DNA of 13,165 nucleotides, taken from NCBI GenBank assembly GCA_002304945.1, contig DBPQ01000005.1:2147-15311 (forward strand), in the 5' to 3' direction. Each line of letters opens with the position of its first letter. Position 1 is the first letter of the stretch. The notes below the pieces were generated by a model. It saw only the letters and a program-made list of their open reading frames with translations. It had not been told where the DNA came from and made no database searches. The position numbers and the translations under genes were made by a program. Below are positions 1 through 6,560 of this stretch, one piece after another. Source of the stretch: Actinomycetales bacterium UBA1416. GTDB taxonomy: Bacteria; Actinomycetota; Actinomycetes; Actinomycetales; Actinomycetaceae.

Positions 1-330
1 CCCTGACATCGACCAGTCATCGACGACGGCGGGACCACCCAACCGTTCGCGGTGGGAGCGGGCCGGGCGCGGTGCGCACGCCGCTCAACCGACTGCGGGT
101 GTCGCTCAACCGGGCTCCGCGGAGCCACATGGCCGCGCGAGACCCGCGGCCGCCGGTGCTTGGAGACACACCTGGGACTCGGGCCGGAACCCACGACACA
201 GACGCCCGCGGCGTCCTGCGGCTCCTGCTGAACTTCAACGCCGGGCTAGTCACAGCTGTGTCTGCGCGCACCGCGGACTCACGGAGATGCGTGCCGCCCG
301 GGCGCGGGTCGGGGACCCGTCGGGGGAGGA

Positions 331-358
331 TGGATCGCCTGGTGATCCAAGCTCACGT
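331..358. repeat. Degenerate ACGTGAG-family hairpin
   Basis: The right half (344-358) is the same 15 bases as the right arm of the perfect hairpin at 6328-6364. The loop (GCCTGGT) differs from that hairpin's GCGTGGT at one base. Only six bases of the left arm (TGGATC, 331-336) survive, so this looks like a decayed copy of the same element. Confidence 0.65.
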
Positions 359-617
359 GCCCCAGCGAGGTCGCCGAGGTCCGTCCGCCGCGATCACGGG
401 AGGCCGGGCCTGGCGGAGCGTGGGACCGAGTCTCGTTCCGGGGTCAGGCAGGAACCCCTCGGCGGTCCACTCCGGCCTGGACCCGCCGCAGCCGGCGCCC
501 AGCACCTCGTGGTACTCCCACCAGTACGGTCCGACCCTCCGGGTCTGTGGACGAACACGCGCCCCGGCTCGTCTCGGCCCACCGATCCACACCTTCCAAC
601 TATGGCTGTTGTCCCCG

Positions 618-660
618 GGGACGTGAGATTGCCCCAGGTCGCGGGGCATTCTCACGTCCC
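618..660. repeat. ACGTGAG-family hairpin, GCCCC subtype
   Basis: Arms 618-635 and 643-660 are 18 bases each and complementary except for one T·T mismatch (629/649). The loop is 7 nt (AGGTCGC). It closely matches the hairpin at 9579-9617, which has its mismatch at the equivalent stem position. There is no T-run on either side, so it is not a classical intrinsic terminator. It could be a REP-like element or a bidirectional, U-tract-less terminator. Confidence 0.8.
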
Positions 661-878
661 TCAGTACTACCCTGCCCAGCGGCACCCGCACAGCGGCCGT
701 CGAGGCCCAGCCCAGCCGTCCGCAGAACACGAAATGTACCGGTATCCCCAGTCCGAGGGGCCGCAGCTGCGTTCGGTGGCACCGCCTCGCGAGTCTTGCC
801 GTATGGCACGACTTCTCAAGCGGCGCATGGATCTCGACGCCAACGGCGCAGGTCCGTACGCAGCGGGGACCCTCAGTC

Positions 879-908
879 TTGAGGAGAACAACTTAAGGGT
901 TGTAAGCT
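879..908 (+). promoter_or_regulatory. Candidate promoter/operator of the toxin-antitoxin locus
   Basis: A TTGAGG box (879-884) and a TAAGCT box (903-908) are 18 bp apart, directly before the ATG at 910. The same stretch has an interrupted palindrome, ACAAC-TTAAGG-GTTGT (888-903), and a second symmetry, CTTA-N7-TAAG (892-906). Antitoxins of this XRE type usually repress their own promoter, so these are plausible operator half-sites. The assignment is inferred from position and symmetry only. Confidence 0.45.
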
Positions 909-909
909 G

Positions 910-1077
910 ATGGCTGCTTGGAGCATCGATGTGGGCTTGGTCAAGGCTTGGTTGGAGGGCTTGGACAATGGCGACCAGTCTGGAGGAGATGCTCGACGAG
1001 CGGCCCGTCGACCGGGCGGCGGTCGAGGCACACAAGCGGCGAATGCTGGAGGAGGTCCGGTCCTATCGTCTTCGTGA
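910..1077 (+). pseudogene. Truncated RelE/HigB-type toxin (N-terminal stub)
   Basis: The frame opens with ATG at 910 and encodes about 20 residues (MAAWSIDVGLVKAWLEGLDN). These look like the start of the actinobacterial RelE/HigB-like, phage Gp49-like toxin family, which typically begins W-x-V-(D/E)-x-x-V-x-x-WL-x-x-LD. From codon 20 the frame runs into the antitoxin start at 968. It continues out of frame with the antitoxin as Gly/Ala/Arg-rich nonsense to a TGA at 1075-1077. Full-length members are about 110-125 residues, so the body and catalytic C-terminus are missing. The antitoxin that normally follows this toxin is intact. GGCTTGG occurs three times here (934-940, 945-951, 958-964) and could have promoted the deletion. 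Family assignment rests on a short match plus the strong context. Confidence 0.65.
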
Positions 1078-1273
1078 GCTGCGTGAGGCGCTCTCGTTGA
1101 CGCAGGTGGAGCTCGCCGCGCGGCTCAGCGTCAGCCAGAACCGCGTGTCGCAGATCGAACTCGGGGGCATCGAACGCGCCCAGGTGGACACACTGCGCCG
1201 GTACGTCGAGGCGGTCGGCGGGCGGCTCCGCATCGAGGTGGAGTTGGGAGACGATCGGATCCAGATCGGCTGA
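968..1273 (+). CDS. XRE-family antitoxin (HigA-like), orphaned
   Basis: This is a 101-residue protein. An N-terminal acidic/basic helix (residues 1-33, including MLDERPVDRAAVEAHKRRML) precedes a helix-turn-helix at about 34-87 (LRELREALSLTQVELAARL...VSQNRVSQIE). The tail GGRLRIEVELGDDRIQI is characteristic of XRE antitoxins paired with RelE/HigB-like toxins in actinobacteria. ATG at 968 is chosen because GGAGGG (954-959) lies 8 nt upstream and family members start at this point; the longer start at 929 would add residues belonging to the toxin stub frame region. In intact loci the protein neutralises the toxin and represses the operon. Here the toxin before it is reduced to a stub, so it is either a solitary regulator, an anti-addiction protein against a related toxin elsewhere, or on the way to being lost. 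Confidence 0.88.
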   Translation: MATSLEEMLDERPVDRAAVEAHKRRMLEEVRSYRLRELREALSLTQVELAARLSVSQNRVSQIELGGIERAQVDTLRRYVEAVGGRLRIEVELGDDRIQIG

Positions 1274-1276
1274 CGC

Positions 1277-1313
1277 GGAGACGGGCCGCCTCAGGCGGAC
1301 GCTGCGCGTCTCC
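1277..1313 (+). terminator. Candidate terminator after the XRE gene
   Basis: Nested inverted repeats start four bases after the TGA. Outer arms are GGAGACG (1277-1283) and CGTCTCC (1307-1313); inner arms are CCGCC (1286-1290) and GGCGG (1294-1298) around TCA. No T-run follows, as is common for actinobacterial terminators. Confidence 0.5.
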
Positions 1314-1396
1314 TGGTCGGTGCTTTGGGATCGGCTGGGAACCGACAGGGGCCCGGCGCACCGGACGCGGCTGCCGTTGCGGAGGGACAATCGAGC

Positions 1397-2542
1397 ATGA
1401 CCACCCAACCCCTCGTCCCCTGCCCGTTCACCCTCACCGTGGAGCCGATGGCCCGTTTCCTCAACTGCGAGCTCGACGATCCGGTCTACGACGGCATGGA
1501 ACTCCAGTGGTGGGACGACCCCCAGCACGGCACCGGCATGCTCGCGTTCCTCTCCCGCCGCGCGGACCGGCGGGTGGACTTCTACGCGGACCCGGCGCTC
1601 ACGCTGGATCGGTCGCGGTTCGCGATCGGCGCCGGGATCGGGTCCTGGCAGACGATCACCTTCGACGCCGCCCACCTCGAGATCTTCGACGACGGCGTCA
1701 CGGCCGAGGTCCGCTTCACCGACCGGGAGGGCCGGCCCATCGAGGTGAGCGTCGACGACCGGGACGGCCACGGCCGCCACCGCGCGAAGCTGCTCGCACC
1801 GGTCGGGTCCGGCATCGACCATCCCCTCTCCCTGCTCCTCGTGCACCTGCACGGCTTCGACCTGGTGCGTGGCAGGCGCGGCCGGGGTCCCACCGCCGAG
1901 GTCCGCATCGCCGGCCGGGCCGCCTCGTTCGGGAGGCTGCCGGGCCGCGCGCTGCACCGCAGGGAACTCGTGAAGTACGCCGGCCCGGTGGACGTGATCA
2001 CGCTCAACGAGGCCCGCGATGGCGCGCTCCCGCTGCTCGAGGTCGCCTCGGCCGCCGGTGGCGCGGGTGGCGCGAGTGACGCGCTCCCGACGGCGGCGCC
2101 CGGCTCGGTCCGCGTGGTCCGGGGCGGGGTCGGGAGCGTCGTCGCGGGGGAGGGCCCGAGCCGTGTCCGCCTCGAGTTCCGACCCGCCTTCCCGGGCGTC
2201 GCGGCGCTCGGAGACGGTGAGGCCGCGGACGGGCTCTGGCGCGTCTGTCCGGAGGATGTCCCGCCGCTCACCGGCGGGACGTGGCGGGTGGCCCGGAGCG
2301 GCGACGTCGTCGACCTCGGGCTCGAGGTGACCGAGCGGTGGCAGCCGGGCCGGCTGCCGGTCCTGATGGAGCTGGTGACGCGGGTGGTGCCGGTGTTCCG
2401 GCGGTGGCCGACCACCTACCGGTGGCGCGCCACCGTGACGCTCGGCGAGGAGCCGACGATGGTCTCGCGGTGGGAGCGTACGGGGGAGCGGGACGACTCC
2501 TACTCGCGGGCAACGGGGTCGGCGCCGCGCGGGAAGGCCTGA
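1397..2542 (+). CDS. Unrecognised 381-residue protein
   Basis: Codon use (mostly G/C at third positions) and a ribosome binding site, GGAGGG at 1381-1386, 10 nt before ATG 1397, support a real gene. The open frame reaches back to 1325, but no binding site precedes that start. No signal peptide or membrane segment is visible. The composition suggests beta-rich domains: an acidic N-terminal half with many Asp/Trp (ELQWWDDP at about residues 35-42) and a Gly/Ala-rich linker near residues 220-245. A conserved-looking C-terminal segment (319-381) contains RRWPTTYRWRATV. I do not recognise the family. A broken second copy lies at 8283-8564, where the C-terminal 61 codons are about 92% identical at the nucleotide level. 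The gene sits between two toxin-antitoxin loci, and a role with them is not shown. Confidence 0.82.
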   Translation: MTTQPLVPCPFTLTVEPMARFLNCELDDPVYDGMELQWWDDPQHGTGMLAFLSRRADRRVDFYADPALTLDRSRFAIGAGIGSWQTITFDAAHLEIFDDGVTAEVRFTDREGRPIEVSVDDRDGHGRHRAKLLAPVGSGIDHPLSLLLVHLHGFDLVRGRRGRGPTAEVRIAGRAASFGRLPGRALHRRELVKYAGPVDVITLNEARDGALPLLEVASAAGGAGGASDALPTAAPGSVRVVRGGVGSVVAGEGPSRVRLEFRPAFPGVAALGDGEAADGLWRVCPEDVPPLTGGTWRVARSGDVVDLGLEVTERWQPGRLPVLMELVTRVVPVFRRWPTTYRWRATVTLGEEPTMVSRWERTGERDDSYSRATGSAPRGKA

Positions 2543-2582
2543 GGCGCGCCGACCGGGCTGAGGCGCGTGGCCCGGGCAGCCA

Positions 2583-3089
2583 TCACTCCAGCCCGCGCAC
2601 ACCGCGGAGCGGCAGGATCAGGTGGAGCGGGTCGACGGGTGACTCCAGCAGGTCCGCGTTGTACACGTAGAAGGCGCGGGCGGTCTCGTCACGTGCGTGA
2701 ATGATGAGGCACGCGATACCCAGGTGCTCCGAGGCTCGAACGGCTCGCGCGATCGCGTCGCGGAAGAGAGCGGCCCCCAGCCCGCGGCCCTGGGCTCGCG
2801 AGTCCACGGCGAGCCTGGCCAGCAGGACACATGGAATGGTCGTGGGCCGGCCCTTGGCGAATCCGGCCGGCGCGTCCTCCCTGCTCACAGCCGCAGCGCA
2901 GAGAGCGTAGTACCCGACGATCTGCTCGTCGAGGAGCGTCACGTAGGTCACCGCGTTGTTCGCGCGCTGGTTCTGGAGGGCGAAGCGGCGGAACCAGTCG
3001 TCGAGGTCCGGCACACCGCTGCGGAAGGTGGATCTGTCATCCGATGGCAGCAACCGTCGCGGCGCATGAAGATGGCCGGTGGTTGGCAT
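2583..3089 (-). CDS. GNAT-family toxin (TacT/AtaT type)
   Basis: This is a 168-residue GCN5-related N-acetyltransferase. The acetyl-CoA loop R98-A-Q-G101-R-G103 follows a beta strand (LARLAVDS), and the C-terminal ARAFY (Tyr141) holds the probable general acid before a final LILPL strand. Characterised relatives paired with DUF1778 proteins acetylate the amino group of charged aminoacyl-tRNAs and stop translation. ATG 3089 is chosen because it overlaps the antitoxin stop (TGATG) and gives the usual length of 160-170 residues; an extended frame to 3221 would run inside the antitoxin. FYVYNADL replaces the more usual FYxxxGF, a small departure that could affect substrate choice. Toxicity is inferred from family and gene pairing. 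Confidence 0.9.
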   Translation of the reverse strand: MPTTGHLHAPRRLLPSDDRSTFRSGVPDLDDWFRRFALQNQRANNAVTYVTLLDEQIVGYYALCAAAVSREDAPAGFAKGRPTTIPCVLLARLAVDSRAQGRGLGAALFRDAIARAVRASEHLGIACLIIHARDETARAFYVYNADLLESPVDPLHLILPLRGVRGLE

Positions 3090-3385
3090 CAGTCGTCGAT
3101 CGTGAAGGGCTTCTCGAACACGGACTCCCGGGCGAACAACTTCGCGAGCCTTTCCGTCCGGACCGGCTGGTCCAGCGCGACCAGGAACTGCTCGAACTGC
3201 ATGTCCGAGGCCACGAACCACTGCCGGTCCGCCAGGACGCGTTCGGCCTCGCCCACCGCGCTCCGGAGGATGAACTCGGTCAGCGTGGCGTCCTCCGCCT
3301 CCGCCGCGCGGCGCAGGAGCGACTCCTCGCGCGCGCTCGCACGCAGGTTGATCCGCTGGCTCCTCGGCGACGTCGCAGCCGTCAT
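3089..3385 (-). CDS. DUF1778 ribbon-helix-helix antitoxin (TacA-like)
   Basis: This is a 98-residue protein. Residues about 8-50 (SQRINLRASAREESLLRRAA...TLTEFILRSA) form a ribbon-helix-helix DNA-binding fold. The C-terminal part (FVASDMQFEQFLVALDQP, then LAKLF) matches the toxin-binding tail of DUF1778 antitoxins. In characterised TacAT/AtaRT systems this protein covers the GNAT toxin and represses the shared promoter. A GGGGGAG ribosome binding site (3397-3391) lies 5 nt before the ATG. The stop codon overlaps the toxin start, so the two are translationally coupled with the antitoxin first. The pair looks complete and functional. Confidence 0.92.
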   Translation of the reverse strand: MTAATSPRSQRINLRASAREESLLRRAAEAEDATLTEFILRSAVGEAERVLADRQWFVASDMQFEQFLVALDQPVRTERLAKLFARESVFEKPFTIDD

Positions 3386-3403
3386 CTCAACTCCCCCTCA
3401 GAT

Positions 3404-3440
3404 GTAAGTATAACGTACGTACCTTGGTCCATCTCGTCAA
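3404..3440 (-). promoter_or_regulatory. Promoter and probable operator of the TacAT operon
   Basis: Reading on the minus strand, TTGACG (3440-3435) is followed after 17 bp by TACGTT (3417-3412); a better -10 match, TATACT (3412-3407), lies slightly nearer the gene. An imperfect palindrome at 3404-3418 (10 of 14 paired positions match) and the GTACGTAC repeat overlap the -10. That is where a ribbon-helix-helix autorepressor would be expected to bind. Confidence 0.5.
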
Positions 3441-3453
3441 GGGTGTTCTCGAC

Positions 3454-3616
3454 GACGGCGCGCGCCTCCCCGCGCGGCTCACGTGGCCCGCCGATTGGGG
3501 GCTCGGAAGGCAGTTGCTCCCCCTGATGCTCGGGCGGGGGTTCGCGGAGTTCGGCTTCGATGCGGTGACCAGCGCGCTGCCCCACAAGCGCAACGCCACC
3601 GTCCCGCTGGTCGCAC
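3454..3616 (+). pseudogene. GNAT gene fragment, relative of the gene at 9820-10287
   Basis: Positions 3490-3610 align without gaps to 10093-10213, with about 95 of 121 bases identical, in the reading frame of the intact GNAT gene. The encoded ADWGLG, MLxRGFxEFGFDAVT and NATVPL segments match ADWGLG, MLERGFTEFGFDAVT and DATVPL. Weaker similarity reaches back to about 3454 (DGGA-like). The N-terminal half and the final RFGFQPDGE segment are missing, and there is no ribosome binding site. Its 5' side abuts the TacAT promoter, so it was left behind by insertion or recombination. A CTCACGT heptamer (3478-3484) lies close to the edge of the strong match. Confidence 0.8.
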
Positions 3617-3714
3617 GCAGGTGGCTCGCGGTTCTCCCGCCCGGTGCGCTGTCCGCAGCTTCGACGGCGAGCCTTCCGCCACGCGATCGAGCAGCCCATG
3701 CCGCACCGTCGCGG

Positions 3715-3841
3715 TCCGTAGTCTCCCGGGAGAGTTCGTAGCGGAATCCGCTACCAAGTCTCCCGGGAGACCCTGGACACGGGAGACTACGGACTGGGAG
3801 ACCCTGGACACGGGAGACCGTGGACCGGGAGACCGTGGACC
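3715..3841. repeat. Nested inverted and tandem GGGAGAC repeats
   Basis: Five tandem units of 15-16 bp beginning GGGAGAC occupy 3765-3841. Units 1 and 3 are identical (GGGAGACCCTGGACAC) and units 4 and 5 are identical (GGGAGACCGTGGACC). Unit 2 plus flank (3780-3793) is the exact reverse complement of 3715-3728, a 14-bp inverted repeat. Inside it are two copies of the palindrome TCTCCCGGGAGA (3722-3733 and 3759-3770), flanking a perfect 7-bp hairpin with an AAT loop (3738-3754). The block could fold in several alternative ways. Its function is unknown. Confidence 0.85.
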
Positions 3842-3996
3842 GTGGTCGCGTAACCCCAGCGGCGAGGTGCGCGACGGCGGCTCCCGCGTTGCGTCGGACC
3901 CCGCGACAAGCTCACCGGATCGTGCCAGCCCCGCCTACCAGCCGGCGGGCTTGACCGGCCGGAGCACGGCGCCGCCCGCGTCGAGGCCACTTCCGC

Positions 3997-4018
3997 CGCT
4001 GGCAGGAAGCTGCCAGCG
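3997..4018 (+). terminator. Perfect 9-bp hairpin
   Basis: CGCTGGCAG and CTGCCAGCG flank a GAAG loop, and a moderately T-containing stretch follows (ATTCCACTTGCGTTT). It could end transcription coming from the repeat region before the secreted-protein gene. No upstream gene that needs it is obvious. Confidence 0.4.
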
Positions 4019-4155
4019 ATTCCACTTGCGTTTAGCCTGGTGAGCGGGATGCTCGAATCGGGCGCCGCGAGGACGCGGAGGGGGGTGAATCGCCGGCGGC
4101 ATCAGCAACCGTCAGCGGCGTCCCGACTCATCCATCACCAAAGCCAGGGGGAATC

Positions 4156-6108
4156 ATGCAACGGCACTCACGCGCCATCACACTGGCCGCAGTCGCGGCG
4201 ATGGCGCTCGTGGCGGTCCCGGGCCAGGTGGCCCAGGCCGCCAGCCACACCTACACCACCGACTCCGACTTCGCGGAGGGAACCCTCAACAACGTCGTCA
4301 CCAGCACGCCGGACCAGCTCCAGCTCGACGACACCACCACCGCCTTCCCATTCATCTGGGTGGCCCTCTCCGCCCGCGGCACGATCGCGAAGATCGACAC
4401 GGTCACCGGCGAGGTCCTCGGCGAGTACTCCACCACCTCCGACGGCGACGAGGCCCACAACCCCTCCCGCACCACCGTCGCCAACGACGGCTCCGTCTGG
4501 GCGGGCAACCGCAGCCAGAGCTCCGTCATCCACGTCGGCAACCTCGAGGCCGGCGGCTGCGTGGACCGGGACGGCAGCGGGACGATCGAGACGTCGTCGG
4601 GCTACGGGGACGTCCTGCCGTGGCCGGGCGGCAGCTCCGGCGCCTCGGCCCCGGTCACGGACGCGGAGGACGAGTGCATCCTCCACTACGTGGACACCGC
4701 GCCCAACGGCTACGATGCCCGGCACCTCTCCGTGAACGCGGACGGCGACGTCTGGGTGGGCGCCTACGCCACCGCGGTGTGGGGTCAGCACGAGTTCCAG
4801 CTCCTGGACGGCACCACCGGCGCGATCCTGCGCACCGAGATCCTGCCCTGTGGCGGCTACGGCGGCCTCATCGACGGCAACGGTGTGCTGTGGTCCTCTA
4901 CATCCGGCGATCTGCTGCGCTGGGATCCGACGCAGCCGGTATCCACCGCACAGTGCCTGCCCTTGGGCATCTACGGCCTCGCCTTCGACTCCACCAACCA
5001 CGTCTGGGCCTCAACCTGGAGCGGGATCGTCTACAAGGTCGCGCCCGACGGCGCCTCCTGGCAGTCCTTCCCCCAGGGCCACCCCTATGCCCAGGGCCTC
5101 GCCGTGGACGGCAATGACCACGTCTGGATCAGCTCGTCCCTCTCCGGCGGCGCCAACTCCATCTCGCACCTCCTCAACGACGGCACGTTGATCGGCCAGG
5201 TCACGGGCGCAGGCTCCGGCAGCACCGGCGTCTCCGTGGACGCGGCCGGCAAGATCTGGACCGCGAACATCGACTCGAGCGATGCCACCCGCATCGACCC
5301 CACCGCCGGTGGCCCAGGCTCCGACGGCGTCACCCCCCTCGGTGCGTTCGACCTCACGGTCCCGCTGCCCGAGGCCTACCCGTACAACTACAGCGACATG
5401 ACCGGCAGCACCCTCAGCGGCGCGCCCACCGCGGGAACGTGGACCGTGGTCCACGACTCCGGCGAGGCGGACGCCGAGTGGGGCACGGTCGACTGGACCG
5501 CGGACGTCCCGGGTGACAGCGCCCTCACCGTGAAGGTGGCCTCCAGCACCGACGGCGTCACGTTCAGCTCCGAGGAGAACGTCACCGCGGGCGCAGACCT
5601 CACCGTCCCGAACGGCCAGTACCTCCGGATCGTCGTGGCGTTCACGCGGGCAACCACGGGGGAGTCGCCGATCCTGTACGACCTCACGGTCGCCACGGCG
5701 GCCGAGGCCTGCACCGCCCTGCCGGTATTCAAGCGGCCCTTCGATCCGTCCACCGCGGACAACCTGGTGGTGAACACCATCAAGAACGGGCGGGTGGCAC
5801 CGATCAAGGTTGCCCTCACGGACACCTGCACCGGCATGCCGGTGGCCCCGGATGCCGCCGTGACGATTGCTGTCACACGCGTGGCCGGTGAACCCGGCTC
5901 CACCCCGGACCCGGTGGAGGTCTACGCCGACGCCGGCCAGTCCAGCGCCGGCACCGACGCCTTCCGGCTCGCCGATGGCTTCTGGATCTACAACCTCGAC
6001 ACCCGCGGTCTCGGCCTGACCGTGGGCAACACCTACCGGGTGGACGTGTTCGTGGACGGTATCCTCGCCACCGCGGACACCTGGGTGGTCATCCAGCCCG
6101 TCCGGTAG
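4156..6108 (+). CDS. Secreted beta-propeller protein with PxKF-like C-terminal domain
   Basis: This is a 650-residue exported protein. Residues 1-28 form a Sec signal peptide (basic start, hydrophobic core, VAQA cleavage site). Residues about 45-400 repeat a blade motif with a hydrophobic-Trp core (IWVALS, VWAGNR, VWVGAY, LWSSTS, VWASTW, VWISSS, IWTANI), indicating about seven blades like streptogramin lyase/NHL propellers. An insert carries D137-R-D139-G-S-G-T-I-E145, an EF-hand-like calcium loop. About 405-515 is a second beta domain. About 520-650 resembles the PxKF domain found at the end of actinobacterial surface proteins (NTIKNGRVAPIKVAL). A ribosome binding site, AGGGGGA, lies 3 nt upstream. 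It probably binds or processes an extracellular ligand; no catalytic residue can be assigned. No sortase motif or C-terminal membrane anchor is present. Confidence 0.88.
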   Translation: MQRHSRAITLAAVAAMALVAVPGQVAQAASHTYTTDSDFAEGTLNNVVTSTPDQLQLDDTTTAFPFIWVALSARGTIAKIDTVTGEVLGEYSTTSDGDEAHNPSRTTVANDGSVWAGNRSQSSVIHVGNLEAGGCVDRDGSGTIETSSGYGDVLPWPGGSSGASAPVTDAEDECILHYVDTAPNGYDARHLSVNADGDVWVGAYATAVWGQHEFQLLDGTTGAILRTEILPCGGYGGLIDGNGVLWSSTSGDLLRWDPTQPVSTAQCLPLGIYGLAFDSTNHVWASTWSGIVYKVAPDGASWQSFPQGHPYAQGLAVDGNDHVWISSSLSGGANSISHLLNDGTLIGQVTGAGSGSTGVSVDAAGKIWTANIDSSDATRIDPTAGGPGSDGVTPLGAFDLTVPLPEAYPYNYSDMTGSTLSGAPTAGTWTVVHDSGEADAEWGTVDWTADVPGDSALTVKVASSTDGVTFSSEENVTAGADLTVPNGQYLRIVVAFTRATTGESPILYDLTVATAAEACTALPVFKRPFDPSTADNLVVNTIKNGRVAPIKVALTDTCTGMPVAPDAAVTIAVTRVAGEPGSTPDPVEVYADAGQSSAGTDAFRLADGFWIYNLDTRGLGLTVGNTYRVDVFVDGILATADTWVVIQPVR

Positions 6109-6151
6109 GCCGACGGCGGCGCGTCCGACAGCGGCGCGTCCCCACGGCGTC

Positions 6152-6226
6152 CCCGACGACGGCGCGAGGCGAGCGCCGTCGTCGGGCGTCACCGAACGGG
6201 GGTCCCGGGTCCGCCCGGGGCCCCCG
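6152..6226 (+). terminator. Double hairpin terminator after the propeller gene
   Basis: The first hairpin has a perfect 14-bp stem (6152-6165 with 6173-6186) and a 7-nt loop. The second has 13-bp arms (6197-6209 with 6214-6226), one G·T wobble and a 4-nt loop. They begin 44 bases after the stop codon. Neither has a T-run. Confidence 0.7.
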
Positions 6227-6327
6227 CGTCCATGATGCGTGGCCCGCGGGCCGCGGGCCGGGCTGCAACGCGCGGGCCGGCCTCGGGCAGACGGGCTGGG
6301 CGGGGGGTCGGGAGATGTGCCCCAGCC

Positions 6328-6364
6328 ACGTGAGCTTGGATCGCGTGGTGATCCAAGCTCACGT
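6328..6364. repeat. ACGTGAG-family hairpin, GGATC subtype
   Basis: Perfect 15-bp arms, ACGTGAGCTTGGATC (6328-6342) and its reverse complement (6350-6364), enclose a 7-nt loop, GCGTGGT. It shares its right arm and almost all of its loop with 337-358. It shares the ACGTGAG outer stem and the loop length with the hairpins at 618 and 9579. It lies about 200 bp before the ImmA/IrrE-PIN operon. Confidence 0.85.
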
Positions 6365-6443
6365 CGCCAGGGGAGACCCCTCACCCCCGCCGCGCACCGA
6401 AACGCGTCCCGCGTCAGCCGAGTGAGTGGTTTGACCGGCGCGC

Positions 6444-6455
6444 AACAGTACTGTT
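6444..6455. promoter_or_regulatory. Perfect 12-bp palindrome, possible operator
   Basis: AACAGTACTGTT is fully symmetric and less GC-rich than its surroundings. It lies about 105 bp before the XRE-ImmA/IrrE start and 7 bp after a TTGACC box (6431-6436). It is a candidate binding site for the downstream XRE protein, or part of a second upstream promoter. Confidence 0.35.
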
Positions 6456-6547
6456 TGGATTCACGGGTTGGTCTCGTTCGAGCACGGAGTGGTGCCTTGA
6501 TGAACTCCACGGTGGACACCGGGGTAGCCGGGCGCGGACCAATGTTC

Positions 6548-6553
6548 TAGAAT
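6548..6553 (+). promoter_or_regulatory. -10 box for a leaderless XRE-ImmA/IrrE transcript
   Basis: TAGAAT ends 7 bp before ATG 6561, so transcription would begin at or next to the A of the start codon. No ribosome binding site precedes the ATG, which fits a leaderless mRNA. No good -35 hexamer is present at 16-19 bp. Confidence 0.6.
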
Positions 6554-6560
6554 CGCACAC

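Larger units (their letters stand above)
1..909. other. Gene-poor repeat-bearing region
   Basis: No reading frame here shows actinobacterial codon bias along its length or a recognisable domain, although several long open frames cross it, as expected at this GC content. It holds a perfect 14-bp palindrome (GGCTCCGCGGAGCC, 113-126), two CGCTCAACCG direct repeats 21 bp apart (82-91 and 103-112), and two hairpin repeats annotated separately. It also has two short exact matches to DNA at the other end of the window: 15-33 equals 9474-9492, and 286-306 equals 8704-8724 inside the MntA-like gene. Minus-strand 400-530 has partly coding-like codons and may be an old gene remnant. The picture is of debris upstream of a toxin-antitoxin locus. 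Confidence 0.6.
3617..4155. other. Intergenic region between GNAT fragment and secreted protein
   Basis: No gene is supported here. The region contains the repeat complex at 3715-3841, a 9-bp hairpin at 3997-4018, and the ribosome binding site AGGGGGA (4146-4152) directly before ATG 4156. I could not identify a convincing promoter for the downstream secreted protein. Confidence 0.6.

Noticed and set aside
400..530. Possible remnant gene on the minus strand (PYWWEYHEVLGAG region)
   Set aside because: Part of the stretch has coding-like codons, but the frame is short and unbounded and matches no family I recognise. It is mentioned only in the region description.
72..910. Overlapping plus-strand open frames upstream of the XRE locus
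   Set aside because: They have no codon bias, no binding site and no domains, and they pass straight through hairpin repeats.
941..2602. Long open frame on the minus strand (553 codons)
   Set aside because: It lies opposite the XRE antitoxin and the 381-residue gene, both with ribosome binding sites and proper codon bias. Its translation is Arg/Pro/His-rich without domains, typical of the antisense frame in high-GC DNA.
3424..3741. Intact small gene on the plus strand
   Set aside because: The open frame starts inside the TacAT promoter without a binding site and only its middle resembles a protein (the GNAT fragment), so it is annotated as a pseudogene.
3765..3841. Possible CRISPR array
   Set aside because: The units are adjacent, with no unique spacers of 30-40 bp, and no cas gene is nearby.
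5011..6519. Minus-strand open frame of 502 codons
   Set aside because: It is antisense to the secreted propeller gene and its terminators; the Gly/Arg/Val-rich product has no motif.
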